From contig NZ_JABWCU010000012.1 of assembly GCF_018491765.1 (NCBI RefSeq), forward strand, positions 124,001 through 188,000: a stretch of 64,000 bases of DNA. Direction: 5' to 3'. The notes under the pieces are model-generated. The model searched no databases. It was not told where the DNA came from and was given only the letters and a program-made list of their open reading frames with translations. How positions within the stretch are numbered: the first letter of the stretch is position 1; every line of letters starts with the position of its first letter. This document shows positions 57,286 to 64,000 of this stretch, piece after piece. Made by a program: the position numbers and the translations under genes. This stretch comes from Novosphingobium profundi (GTDB lineage: Bacteria; Pseudomonadota; Alphaproteobacteria; Sphingomonadales; Sphingomonadaceae).

Positions 57286-58290
57286 TCAGGGCTGCGTGGC
57301 TGCGATCCAGCAATTGAGCAGGGCATTGGCAAGGCCCTTGTCGATGGCTTCGGCGGCTTCCTCGACGCCTTCGGCCCAGCTTTGCGCTTCGCCCGCTACC
57401 ATCAGCGCGGCGGCCGCATTGAGCAGCACCGCGTCGCGATAGGCGCCAGGCTCGCCCTCGAGCAGGCGGCGCAGCGCGGCCGCGTTGTAGGCCGGATCGC
57501 CGCCGCGGATGGCATCGACCGGCGCCGTCATAAGCCCGAGCTCCGCTGCCGTGATGCGCTTCATCGAGACTTCACGGCCGAGCACTTCGGCCACTTCGTT
57601 GCCGCCTCCCAGGCTCAGTTCGTCGAGCCCTTCGTCGCCCGAAATGACCATCGCGTGCTCGATCCCGAGCCGGGCGATGGCCTCGGCGTAAATCGGCACG
57701 TAGGCCGGGCGCGCGATACCCACGAGCTGGCGGCGGACATTCGCGGGATTGGCGAGCGGGCCCATCAGGTTGAAGATCGTGCGTTCGCCGATCGCCTTGC
57801 GGATCGGCATGATGCGGCCCATCGCCGGATGGTGCTTGCCCGCGAAAAGGAAGCCGATGCCGATCTCGCGCAAGGTTTCCTCAGCGGTTTCGGCGGCGCG
57901 GTCGAGATTGATGCCGAGCGCCTCGAGCGTGTCGGCCGCGCCCGACTTGGAGCTGGCGGCGCGGTTGCCGTGCTTGGCGACGGGAACGTTGCAGGCCGCG
58001 ACGACCAGGCTGACGGCCGTCGAGACGTTGAGCGTGTGGTGCCCATCGCCGCCCGTGCCGCACACGTCGATCGCGCCTTCAGGGGCCGCAACCGGTATCA
58101 TCCGCTCGCGCATCGCGCGCGCTGCGCCGGCGATCTCGCTGGCGTTCTCGCCGCGCTTCGAGAGGGCGACAAGGAAGGTTTTGATCGCCTCGTCCTCGAC
58201 ACGGCCGTCGAGGATCGCGGCGAAGGCCTCGTGGGCCTCGGCCTCCTCGATCGGGTGCGCGGGATCGGGCAGGGTGATCATGGTGCTCAT
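57286..58290 (-). CDS. trpD: Anthranilate phosphoribosyltransferase
   Basis: 334 residues. The PRPP-binding glycine loop reads [18 protein letters not shown], followed by [21 protein letters not shown] and the metal site DEGLDEL. ATG 58290 (MSTMITLP) overlaps the trpG stop as ATGA; ATG 58281 is a possible second start. Monofunctional, as the glutamine amidotransferase is the separate trpG. Confidence 0.96.
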   Translation of the reverse strand: MSTMITLPDPAHPIEEAEAHEAFAAILDGRVEDEAIKTFLVALSKRGENASEIAGAARAMRERMIPVAAPEGAIDVCGTGGDGHHTLNVSTAVSLVVAACNVPVAKHGNRAASSKSGAADTLEALGINLDRAAETAEETLREIGIGFLFAGKHHPAMGRIMPIRKAIGERTIFNLMGPLANPANVRRQLVGIARPAYVPIYAEAIARLGIEHAMVISGDEGLDELSLGGGNEVAEVLGREVSMKRITAAELGLMTAPVDAIRGGDPAYNAAALRRLLEGEPGAYRDAVLLNAAAALMVAGEAQSWAEGVEEAAEAIDKGLANALLNCWIAATQP

Positions 58291-58886
58291 GCCGCCGAGA
58301 GCCGTGCGGGCATCCTGGCTTCGAGACCGCAGATCTTCAGGAAGTTGGCGAGCATGGCGTGGCCGTGCTCGGTCGCGATCGACTCGGGGTGGAACTGCAC
58401 GCCGTGGATCGGCAGTTCGGCATGTCGAAAGCCCATCACGTGGCCGTCGTCCGAGCGGCAGTTGACGAGGAGGCATTCGGGAATGTCCTCGACGATCAGC
58501 GAATGGTAGCGCGTCGCGGTGAAGGGCGAGGGCAGGCCTTCGAAGAGGCCGGTATCGTCGTGCGTCATACGCGAGGTCTTGCCGTGCATCAGCCCACCGC
58601 GCACGACCTTGCCGCCGAAGTACTGGCCGATCGACTGGTGGCCGAGGCACACGCCCAAGAGAGGGACGCCTGCCTTCGCCGCCGCACCGACGAGATCGAG
58701 ACTGATCCCGGCCTCGTTGGGGGTGCAGGGGCCCGGCGAGATGAGGAAGCCCTTCGCACCCGAAGCGAGTGCCTCCTCGATCGTGAGCGCGTCGTTGCGC
58801 ACCACCTTCACTTCGGCGCCCAGTTCCATGACGTAGTGGACCAGGTTCCAGGTGAAGCTGTCGTAGTTGTCGATGACGAGGATCAT
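58287..58886 (-). CDS. trpG: Anthranilate synthase component II (glutamine amidotransferase)
   Basis: 199-residue class I amidotransferase that feeds ammonia to TrpE; it may also serve aminodeoxychorismate synthase. Catalytic C80 is in [10 protein letters not shown], and the His/Glu pair is in [13 protein letters not shown]. The oxyanion strand [13 protein letters not shown] is standard. ATG 58886 follows GGGAAAG and overlaps the stop of the glycosidase-like lipoprotein gene. Confidence 0.95.
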   Translation of the reverse strand: MILVIDNYDSFTWNLVHYVMELGAEVKVVRNDALTIEEALASGAKGFLISPGPCTPNEAGISLDLVGAAAKAGVPLLGVCLGHQSIGQYFGGKVVRGGLMHGKTSRMTHDDTGLFEGLPSPFTATRYHSLIVEDIPECLLVNCRSDDGHVMGFRHAELPIHGVQFHPESIATEHGHAMLANFLKICGLEARMPARLSAA

Positions 58887-59695
58887 GGCTTTCCCTTTCT
58901 CCCTTGCGCCTTTGCGCGTTTCTCCACGACGATCAAGGGGCCAAGCTCGGGCCCGCCGTCGACGCGGCCATGTTCGGGGTCCCACAGCGAGGAGACCGAG
59001 CCGTCGAGGAACAGCGCGTTGCGGCACTGGAGCACGTCGCGGAAGTAGCGCGCGAGCTTGCCGAACGAGACCGGCTCCTCGGAAATGACGAAATGGGCCT
59101 GCCCGATCGCGTCGACGCCGACGCCGTTGCGCAGCTTCTTCGAGGTGCCGTCCTCGTCGATCGCAGGGTGCAGCTTGCCCTCGATCACCAGCATCGGGCC
59201 CGACTGGGTGCCGAAATCGGGGCGGTGGTCGATCTTGCCGGCGAAGTCCTCGGAACTGACCACGCGCCAGTGGCCCGTGGAATCGCCAAAGAAGACGCCA
59301 TTGGGCTTCATGTGGAAATTGCCCGGCCCGTCGTTGGTGTTGAGCGCGTGGAGGCGCTGGCCATCCTCGACGTAGTAGCCGATCGGATAGCCTGCGCTGT
59401 CGAACATCCCCGCGTTCATCGCGAAGGCGACCGCCGGGCTTCCAGCGGGACGGCTGACCGCGAGCTGGCTCATCGTACGGTAGGGCTTGCCACCCTTGGG
59501 GGCGAGCACGGTGTGGATCGTGTTGCGCCCGGGCACGGCGGTGCAATGCGTGAAGGCCGCGCCTTCGAACTGCGCGCTCTCGCAAGGCGGCGGAGGCGGA
59601 GCCTCGGGCCCCTTGTCCGATTTCGACGAACAGGCGGCAAGCAGAACAAGAGGCAGCGCGAGCCCGGCGACCGACAGCCGCCGTAGTGCCGTCAT
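58883..59695 (-). CDS. Phosphodiester glycosidase (NAGPA/DUF2233) family lipoprotein
   Basis: 270 residues. Lipoprotein signal with lipobox LLAAC (Cys22), then a Pro-rich linker and a NAGPA-like domain: [49 protein letters not shown], and [11 protein letters not shown]. The founding member removes N-acetylglucosamine from phosphodiesters; bacterial members are thought to act on envelope phosphodiesters. It sits between trpE and trpG with ATGA overlaps on both sides, so it is fully coupled to tryptophan genes although it should act outside the cytoplasm. The link is unexplained. Confidence 0.87.
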   Translation of the reverse strand: MTALRRLSVAGLALPLVLLAACSSKSDKGPEAPPPPPCESAQFEGAAFTHCTAVPGRNTIHTVLAPKGGKPYRTMSQLAVSRPAGSPAVAFAMNAGMFDSAGYPIGYYVEDGQRLHALNTNDGPGNFHMKPNGVFFGDSTGHWRVVSSEDFAGKIDHRPDFGTQSGPMLVIEGKLHPAIDEDGTSKKLRNGVGVDAIGQAHFVISEEPVSFGKLARYFRDVLQCRNALFLDGSVSSLWDPEHGRVDGGPELGPLIVVEKRAKAQGRKGKP

Positions 59696-61236
59696 TGCCC
59701 GAAGCCCGGCTCTCCGGCGACGCGGATCGCCTCGCGTGCGGCGGCGAAAAGCGCGCCGGACTTGTGGAGGCACTCGTTCTGCTCGGAAACCGGATCGCTG
59801 TCGGCGACGATGCCCGCGCCCGCCTGGACGTGGAGCACGCCATCCTTGAGCACGCCGGTGCGCAGAACGATGCACGAATCGACCGAGCCGTCGGGCGAGA
59901 AATAGCCCACACCGCCCGCATAGGCCCCGCGCGTCTCGGGTTCGAGTTCGGCAATGATCTGGCAGGCACGCACTTTGGGCGCGCCCGAGACGGTACCTGC
60001 CGGAAATCCGGCGAAGACCGCGTCGATGGCGTCGCTTCGTGCGGTGTCGAGCGTGCCGACCACGTTCGACACGATGTGCATGACGTGGCTGTACCGCTCG
60101 ATCGTGTAGCTGTCGGTCACTTCGACCGAGCCGGCGGTCGAAACGCGGCCGACGTCGTTGCGCCCGAGGTCGAGCAGCATGAGATGCTCGGCACGTTCCT
60201 TCTCGTCGGCGAGCAGGCTGCTCTCGTTCGCCTTGTCCTCGGCTTCGTTTCTGCCGCGCGGACGGGTGCCCGCGATCGGTCGGATCGTGACTTGCGGCTG
60301 CCCCTCTTCGTCCTTCCGCACGCGCACGAGAATCTCGGGGCTCGAGCCGATCAGCGCAAAGCCGGGCAGATCGAGGAAATAGAGGAACGGCGAGGGGTTC
60401 ACGCGGCGAAGCGCACGGTAGAGCGCAAGCGGCGGCAGGGGGAACTCGCACGTAAAGCGCTGGGCGAGGACGATCTGGAAGATGTCGCCCGCCTCGATGT
60501 AGTCCTTGGCGCGCGCCACCATCGCCTCGTATTCGCCGTCCGCCAGCACCGGGGTCTGCACCGGTTGGGGCAGGTCGGCGAGGAGGGGGGCAGCGGGAAC
60601 CGGCTGCGCAAGGCGGCGCAGGGTTTCCTCGATGCGCTCTTCGGCGCTGGCGACCAGCGCCGCGGGTTCCCCGGCCGAGGGCCAGAGCGGTGCGACGCAG
60701 AACAGCTCGTCGCCGAGCGAATCGAACACCAGCAGAACCGAGGGGCGCACGAAGAGCATGTCGGGCACGTCGAGCGCGCTTTGGGCTGCACGCGGCAGCT
60801 TCTCGACAAGGCCGATCGTTTCATAGCCGAAGTAGCCGACCACGCAGGCAAGCGCGGGGGGGAGTTCGGCAGGAACGTCGATCCGGCAGCTTTCGACGAG
60901 CGCGCGTAGTTCGACGAGGCTGTCGCCAGGCAGCGCCGCGAAAGCTTCCGGTGCCTGTTTCCAGTTGCGGTTGATCTCGCAGCCATGGCCTTGGGCGCGG
61001 AACACCAGGTCGGGATCGAGCCCGAGCAGACTGTAGCGCCCGCGCGCCGCGCCGCCTTCGACCGATTCGAGCAGGAAGTCGCCGCGGCCGTCCTCGAACA
61101 GCTTGAGTGCGGCGCCCACCGGCGTCTCGGTATCGGCCACGAGCCTGCGCCAGACCAGCGCCGGCTTTCCGTTGGAAAGCTGGTCGAGGGCGTCCTTGCG
61201 GATCGCGTCGCTGGGCGTCTGGCGCTGTGTGGTCAT
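59692..61236 (-). CDS. trpE: Anthranilate synthase component I
   Basis: 514 residues; forms anthranilate from chorismate. The tryptophan feedback site LLES is at residues 55-58 ([11 protein letters not shown]), which indicates feedback inhibition. The chorismate-binding core is complete ([65 protein letters not shown]). ATG 61236 follows AGGA at a short spacing. It is 51 bases downstream of ppiD with no visible attenuator or leader peptide rich in Trp. Confidence 0.96.
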   Translation of the reverse strand: MTTQRQTPSDAIRKDALDQLSNGKPALVWRRLVADTETPVGAALKLFEDGRGDFLLESVEGGAARGRYSLLGLDPDLVFRAQGHGCEINRNWKQAPEAFAALPGDSLVELRALVESCRIDVPAELPPALACVVGYFGYETIGLVEKLPRAAQSALDVPDMLFVRPSVLLVFDSLGDELFCVAPLWPSAGEPAALVASAEERIEETLRRLAQPVPAAPLLADLPQPVQTPVLADGEYEAMVARAKDYIEAGDIFQIVLAQRFTCEFPLPPLALYRALRRVNPSPFLYFLDLPGFALIGSSPEILVRVRKDEEGQPQVTIRPIAGTRPRGRNEAEDKANESSLLADEKERAEHLMLLDLGRNDVGRVSTAGSVEVTDSYTIERYSHVMHIVSNVVGTLDTARSDAIDAVFAGFPAGTVSGAPKVRACQIIAELEPETRGAYAGGVGYFSPDGSVDSCIVLRTGVLKDGVLHVQAGAGIVADSDPVSEQNECLHKSGALFAAAREAIRVAGEPGFGQ

Positions 61237-61287
61237 GGTCCTGTCAGGTGCTGGAGTTGACGTATTGGAGATAAGTGCCGGGCGCGA

Positions 61288-63270
61288 TCAGGCGCCGGGG
61301 GCGGGAACGCCCGCCGCGCTGCCGCCGAGGCGGTCCTTGACGGCCTTGATGGTCGCGGCGTTCTTCTCGACCTTGAGGTCCTTGGCCACTGCCTTGCTCA
61401 GTGCGGTCACGAAGCCTTCGCCGAGCTGGCCACCCAGTTCCTTGCGGGCCTGCGCGATGATTGCGTCGGACTGTACCTTGCCGGGGGTGATGTCCTTGAG
61501 CTGGACGACGAACCATCCGCGTTCGCCCTCAGCCGACTGCACCTTCACGCTGTCCTTGGTCATGTGGAACATGAGCGAGACGGGCGGGGGCACCTGGCGG
61601 CCCGACTGAAGCGCACGGCTGAGCGTCGCGCGCGACATGCCGACTTGTTCGATCGGGGGCAGCTGGCGGCCGAGGTCCGCCATCGCGGCGTTCATCGACT
61701 TGCCCTTGGCCATCTCGGCCTGGACCTTGAGCGCGGCGGCCTTGGCGGCCTTCGAGCCCGTGTCCATCGCCCAGGCGGCCTTCACGTCGTCCTTGATCTC
61801 GTCGAAGGGCGCCGGCGCGGACGGAGTGATCTGGGTCACGTCGTAGATCACGAAAGGACGGCTGGCGGAGAAGTCCTGGCCCTGGCCCATCTGGGTGAGC
61901 TGGGGCTGCTCCTGGTCCATCTTGAAGGCTGTCGGCAGCAGCGCCTTGAGGCCGTCATCGACGCTTTCGCCTTGCGTCATGTAGACGCGGCCGTCGGCGG
62001 TGACCGGTTTGGTCGACTGCACTTCGACGCCGAGCGACTTGGCGACTTCGGGCAGGCTCGCGCCGTTCGAGAACTTGTCCTCGATGCCTTCGAGCTTGGC
62101 GGCGAAAGCCTTGCGCCGTTCGTCGGTCTGGATTTCCTTGACCAGCTCGTCCTTGACCTCGTCAAGAGTGCGGGCGGGCTTGGTATCGGCTTCCTCGACG
62201 CGCACGACGTTCCAGCCCAGGGCCGACTTGGCGGGCTCGGCGAGGCTGCCGACGGGGGCCGCGAAGACGGCGTCGGCGACGGCCTTGGAGAACTGGTCGC
62301 TAAGTTCCTTGCGGCTGAAGAACTCAAGCTTGGCGGCCGAGAGCCCCTTGGCCTTGGCCGCGTCCTCGAGCGTCTTGCCGCCCTTGACCGCGGCGACGAT
62401 GGCCTTGGCGTCGGCTTCGCTGGGCGCGATCACCTGGCTGATGCGACGATCGTCCTTGGCGGCGTAGCGGGCTTCGTCCTTCTTGTATTGGGCCGCGATC
62501 TGCGCGTCGCTGGGGGCCGCGGGCTCGGGCAAGCTGTCCATGGTGAACGTGGCATAGCGCAGCACGCGGCGCTCGGGGCGGATGAAGGCGCTGGTATGGC
62601 CCTTGTAGAACGCGGCCAGCGTCTTGTCGTCGGGCGCGTCCTTGGGGGCGAACAGCATCGAGGGCAGCGCGAGCACCGACCCGCTGCGCGTCTCGTCGAT
62701 GAGGGCCGCGTAGCGCTTGGTGATGAAGGCAGGCATGACCGCGCCGAATTGCGCCGGCGTTGCCAGCTGCTGGCCGACGAGGCCGCGCGCGATGTCCTCG
62801 CGCAGGCTCTTTTCGGACAGGCCCTGCTGCGCCAGTGCCTGGCGGAACGCGTTCTGGTCGAACTTGCCGTCGACGCCCTGGAATGCCGGGATCTGGGCGA
62901 TTTCGCTGTCGATCAGACGGTCGCCCGCGACCACGCCGTGCTCCTTGCCGAATACGAACAGCGCCGAACGCTCGATCAGCTGGTCGAGGATGGCCTCGAG
63001 ACCACCCTGCGCGACGAGCTGGCTCATCGAGGCCTGCGGGTTGTTCTGCTGGACGCGCGCGAGTGCCGCGTTGGCGCCTTGCGACAGATCGTTGGCGGTG
63101 ATGGCCTGGTCGCCGACGCTGGCAACATTGGTGCCGTCCGACGCGCCGGCGCCGCTGCGCATGCCCGCGATGTCGCCGCTGGCGAAGGCCAGTGCGATGA
63201 GTACGAGCACGGCGAGGGCGATGACGCCGCCGATCTTGGACTTGATGAACGATCTGAAGAAGCTGAGCAT
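61288..63270 (-). CDS. ppiD: PpiD-like membrane-anchored peptidyl-prolyl isomerase / chaperone
   Basis: 660 residues. One N-terminal membrane anchor (SKIGGVIALAVLVLIALAFASG), a SurA/PpiD-type chaperone domain (about 40-230), then parvulin-like segments (DDRRISQVIAPSEADAKAIVAAVKGG...FFSRKELSDQFSKAVADAVF...GWNVVRVEEA) and a second degenerate copy. It assists folding of outer-membrane proteins in the periplasm. The gene heads the trp-moa operon, an arrangement seen in other alphaproteobacteria. ATG 63270 starts MLSFFRSFIKSK. Confidence 0.92.
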   Translation of the reverse strand: MLSFFRSFIKSKIGGVIALAVLVLIALAFASGDIAGMRSGAGASDGTNVASVGDQAITANDLSQGANAALARVQQNNPQASMSQLVAQGGLEAILDQLIERSALFVFGKEHGVVAGDRLIDSEIAQIPAFQGVDGKFDQNAFRQALAQQGLSEKSLREDIARGLVGQQLATPAQFGAVMPAFITKRYAALIDETRSGSVLALPSMLFAPKDAPDDKTLAAFYKGHTSAFIRPERRVLRYATFTMDSLPEPAAPSDAQIAAQYKKDEARYAAKDDRRISQVIAPSEADAKAIVAAVKGGKTLEDAAKAKGLSAAKLEFFSRKELSDQFSKAVADAVFAAPVGSLAEPAKSALGWNVVRVEEADTKPARTLDEVKDELVKEIQTDERRKAFAAKLEGIEDKFSNGASLPEVAKSLGVEVQSTKPVTADGRVYMTQGESVDDGLKALLPTAFKMDQEQPQLTQMGQGQDFSASRPFVIYDVTQITPSAPAPFDEIKDDVKAAWAMDTGSKAAKAAALKVQAEMAKGKSMNAAMADLGRQLPPIEQVGMSRATLSRALQSGRQVPPPVSLMFHMTKDSVKVQSAEGERGWFVVQLKDITPGKVQSDAIIAQARKELGGQLGEGFVTALSKAVAKDLKVEKNAATIKAVKDRLGGSAAGVPAPGA

Positions 63271-63725
63271 GTCTTGTCCGGCCGTTAGTGAGCGGTCTGT
63301 GAGGCGCTTTCCCGCTCAGGATAAACCCGAAGGGAAAGCGGGAAACGGGCGAGGCTTTAGGGGGGCTTTGCCCGTCCTGCAATGGCGACTCGACCCTTTG
63401 GGCACGATTCCTGTCCTGATCCGGGTCGCAGAGGGGGCAGGCAACTTCCCAAAGCTACTGGCGCAGCGCTTCTGAACGATGGCTTGCCGACGCATCCTGG
63501 TTGGCAGCGCCTTCTGGCGCAACGGCACTGGATGCACGTGCGATGATGGCGTGGCGAACCTGAGGGTAAACGCGAGGTGCATAATAAGCAGTGGAAAGAG
63601 AAATCTCCCCCGGCTTTGACAAATCCGCTAGTGCTGGCCTAGCAGCGCCCCGCTACAACGGCCTTCCGATTCCCGTTCGCCGGGAAGTTCGTTCGGTTTG
63701 GCGTCGATTTGATCAAGGGACCAAG
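63271..63725. other. Intergenic region between ppiD and tpiA with a promoter-like element
   Basis: A divergent gap of 455 bases with no supported gene. TTGACA (63616-63621) is followed after exactly 17 bases by CTAGCA (63639-63644), a plausible sigma-70-type promoter for tpiA, about 80 bases before its ATG. The palindrome GCACGTGC (63533-63540) is the only other notable motif. The ppiD promoter was not located. Confidence 0.55.
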
Positions 63726-64000
63726 ATGGCTGGATTGCCTTACATCGTCGGAAACTGGAAAATGAACGGCACCCGCGCGATGCTCAACGAAGTGCGCGCG
63801 ATTGATCGTGCCGCGGGCCGTTTCCCGCGTGTGCAGGTGGCGATCGCGCCGCCCGCAACGCTCATCTACCGGGCCCGCGAAGCCGCCGAGATCATCGGTG
63901 TGGGCGGGCAGGATTGCCATGTCGAAGAGAGCGGCGCCTTCACCGGTGATATTTCGGCGGTGATGCTCAAGGACGCGGGCGCCGACTTTACGATCGTGGG
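63726..64000 (+). CDS. tpiA: Triosephosphate isomerase, 5' part
   Basis: The first 91 codons are present, beginning MAGLPYIVGNWKMNGTRAML. GNWKMNG carries the active-site Asn and Lys of triosephosphate isomerase, and VGGQDCHVEESGAFTGDISAVMLKDAGA is the conserved second block. Interconverts dihydroxyacetone phosphate and glyceraldehyde 3-phosphate in glycolysis. The remaining two thirds, including the catalytic His and Glu, lie beyond the right edge. ATG 63726 follows the AAGGGACCAAG purine stretch. Confidence 0.95.
   Translation, partial: MAGLPYIVGNWKMNGTRAMLNEVRAIDRAAGRFPRVQVAIAPPATLIYRAREAAEIIGVGGQDCHVEESGAFTGDISAVMLKDAGADFTIV

Noticed and set aside
61237-61287. trp attenuator or leader peptide before trpE
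   Set aside because: The 51-base gap has no Trp-rich mini-ORF and only a five-base stem over the ppiD stop; feedback inhibition through the LLES site is the only visible control.
63675-63690. GTTC...GTTC pair upstream of tpiA as a second SOS box
   Set aside because: The spacing is eight bases rather than the seven required for the alphaproteobacterial LexA box, and tpiA is not an SOS gene.

Overview
The window is GC-rich, densely packed chromosomal DNA that looks like an alphaproteobacterium of the order Sphingomonadales (Novosphingobium or a close relative is my best guess). The reasons are a class I lysyl-tRNA synthetase, ribonuclease J, a type III pantothenate kinase, the gene run nuoA-N/birA/coaX/rnj/DUF1467, the run ppiD/trpE..trpC/moaC/moeA/lexA, and a direct-repeat GTTC-N7-GTTC SOS box. 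I see no rRNA, tRNA, insertion sequence, prophage or CRISPR array; this is core chromosome with a few unusual insertions.

Layout. Positions 1-9617 hold a partial sixA-type phosphatase, a DinG/Rad3 helicase, a PadR regulator with a DUF2218 partner, an MscS channel, class I lysK, and a coupled prolyl-hydroxylase/DUF885 pair. Positions 9690-14613 hold an RcnB-like repeat protein, ettA, a CitE-like lyase and an exported peroxiredoxin. Positions 14778-22638 hold prfB, a lipoprotein methyltransferase, a nitronate monooxygenase, a degenerate Amt protein, a 2-hydroxyacid dehydrogenase, an SH3 protein and a thiolase.

Positions 23185-41652 are one long plus-strand run. It contains all respiratory complex I genes (nuoA-N), interrupted between nuoD and nuoE by an NTF2-like gene and a 66-residue membrane protein gene, followed by birA, coaX, rnj and a DUF1467 gene. 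Most junctions overlap (ATGA, GTGA, TTGA, TAATG), so translation is coupled throughout.

Positions 41689-48478 are the least explained block: a 923-residue two-TM coiled-coil protein diverges from a set of an Hpt-like protein without the histidine, a nucleotidyltransferase-like/membrane hybrid, an uncharacterised helical protein and a histidine-kinase-like protein without a phosphoacceptor histidine.

Positions 48650-63270 hold gltA and gltX (minus), comEC (plus), lexA with its own SOS operator, and a long minus-strand operon: ppiD, trpE, a phosphodiester-glycosidase lipoprotein, trpG, trpD, trpC, moaC, moeA. A 174-base leader between trpC and moaC can fold into a closed multibranch structure. 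The window ends inside tpiA.

The best candidates for undescribed biology are the pseudo-phosphorelay block (41689-48478), the Amt homologue that has lost its pore residues, the moaC leader RNA, and the accessory genes embedded in nuo and trp. Alignments to reference proteins (AmtB, DHp, Hpt, RF2) were made by eye from memory and should be re-done by computation.
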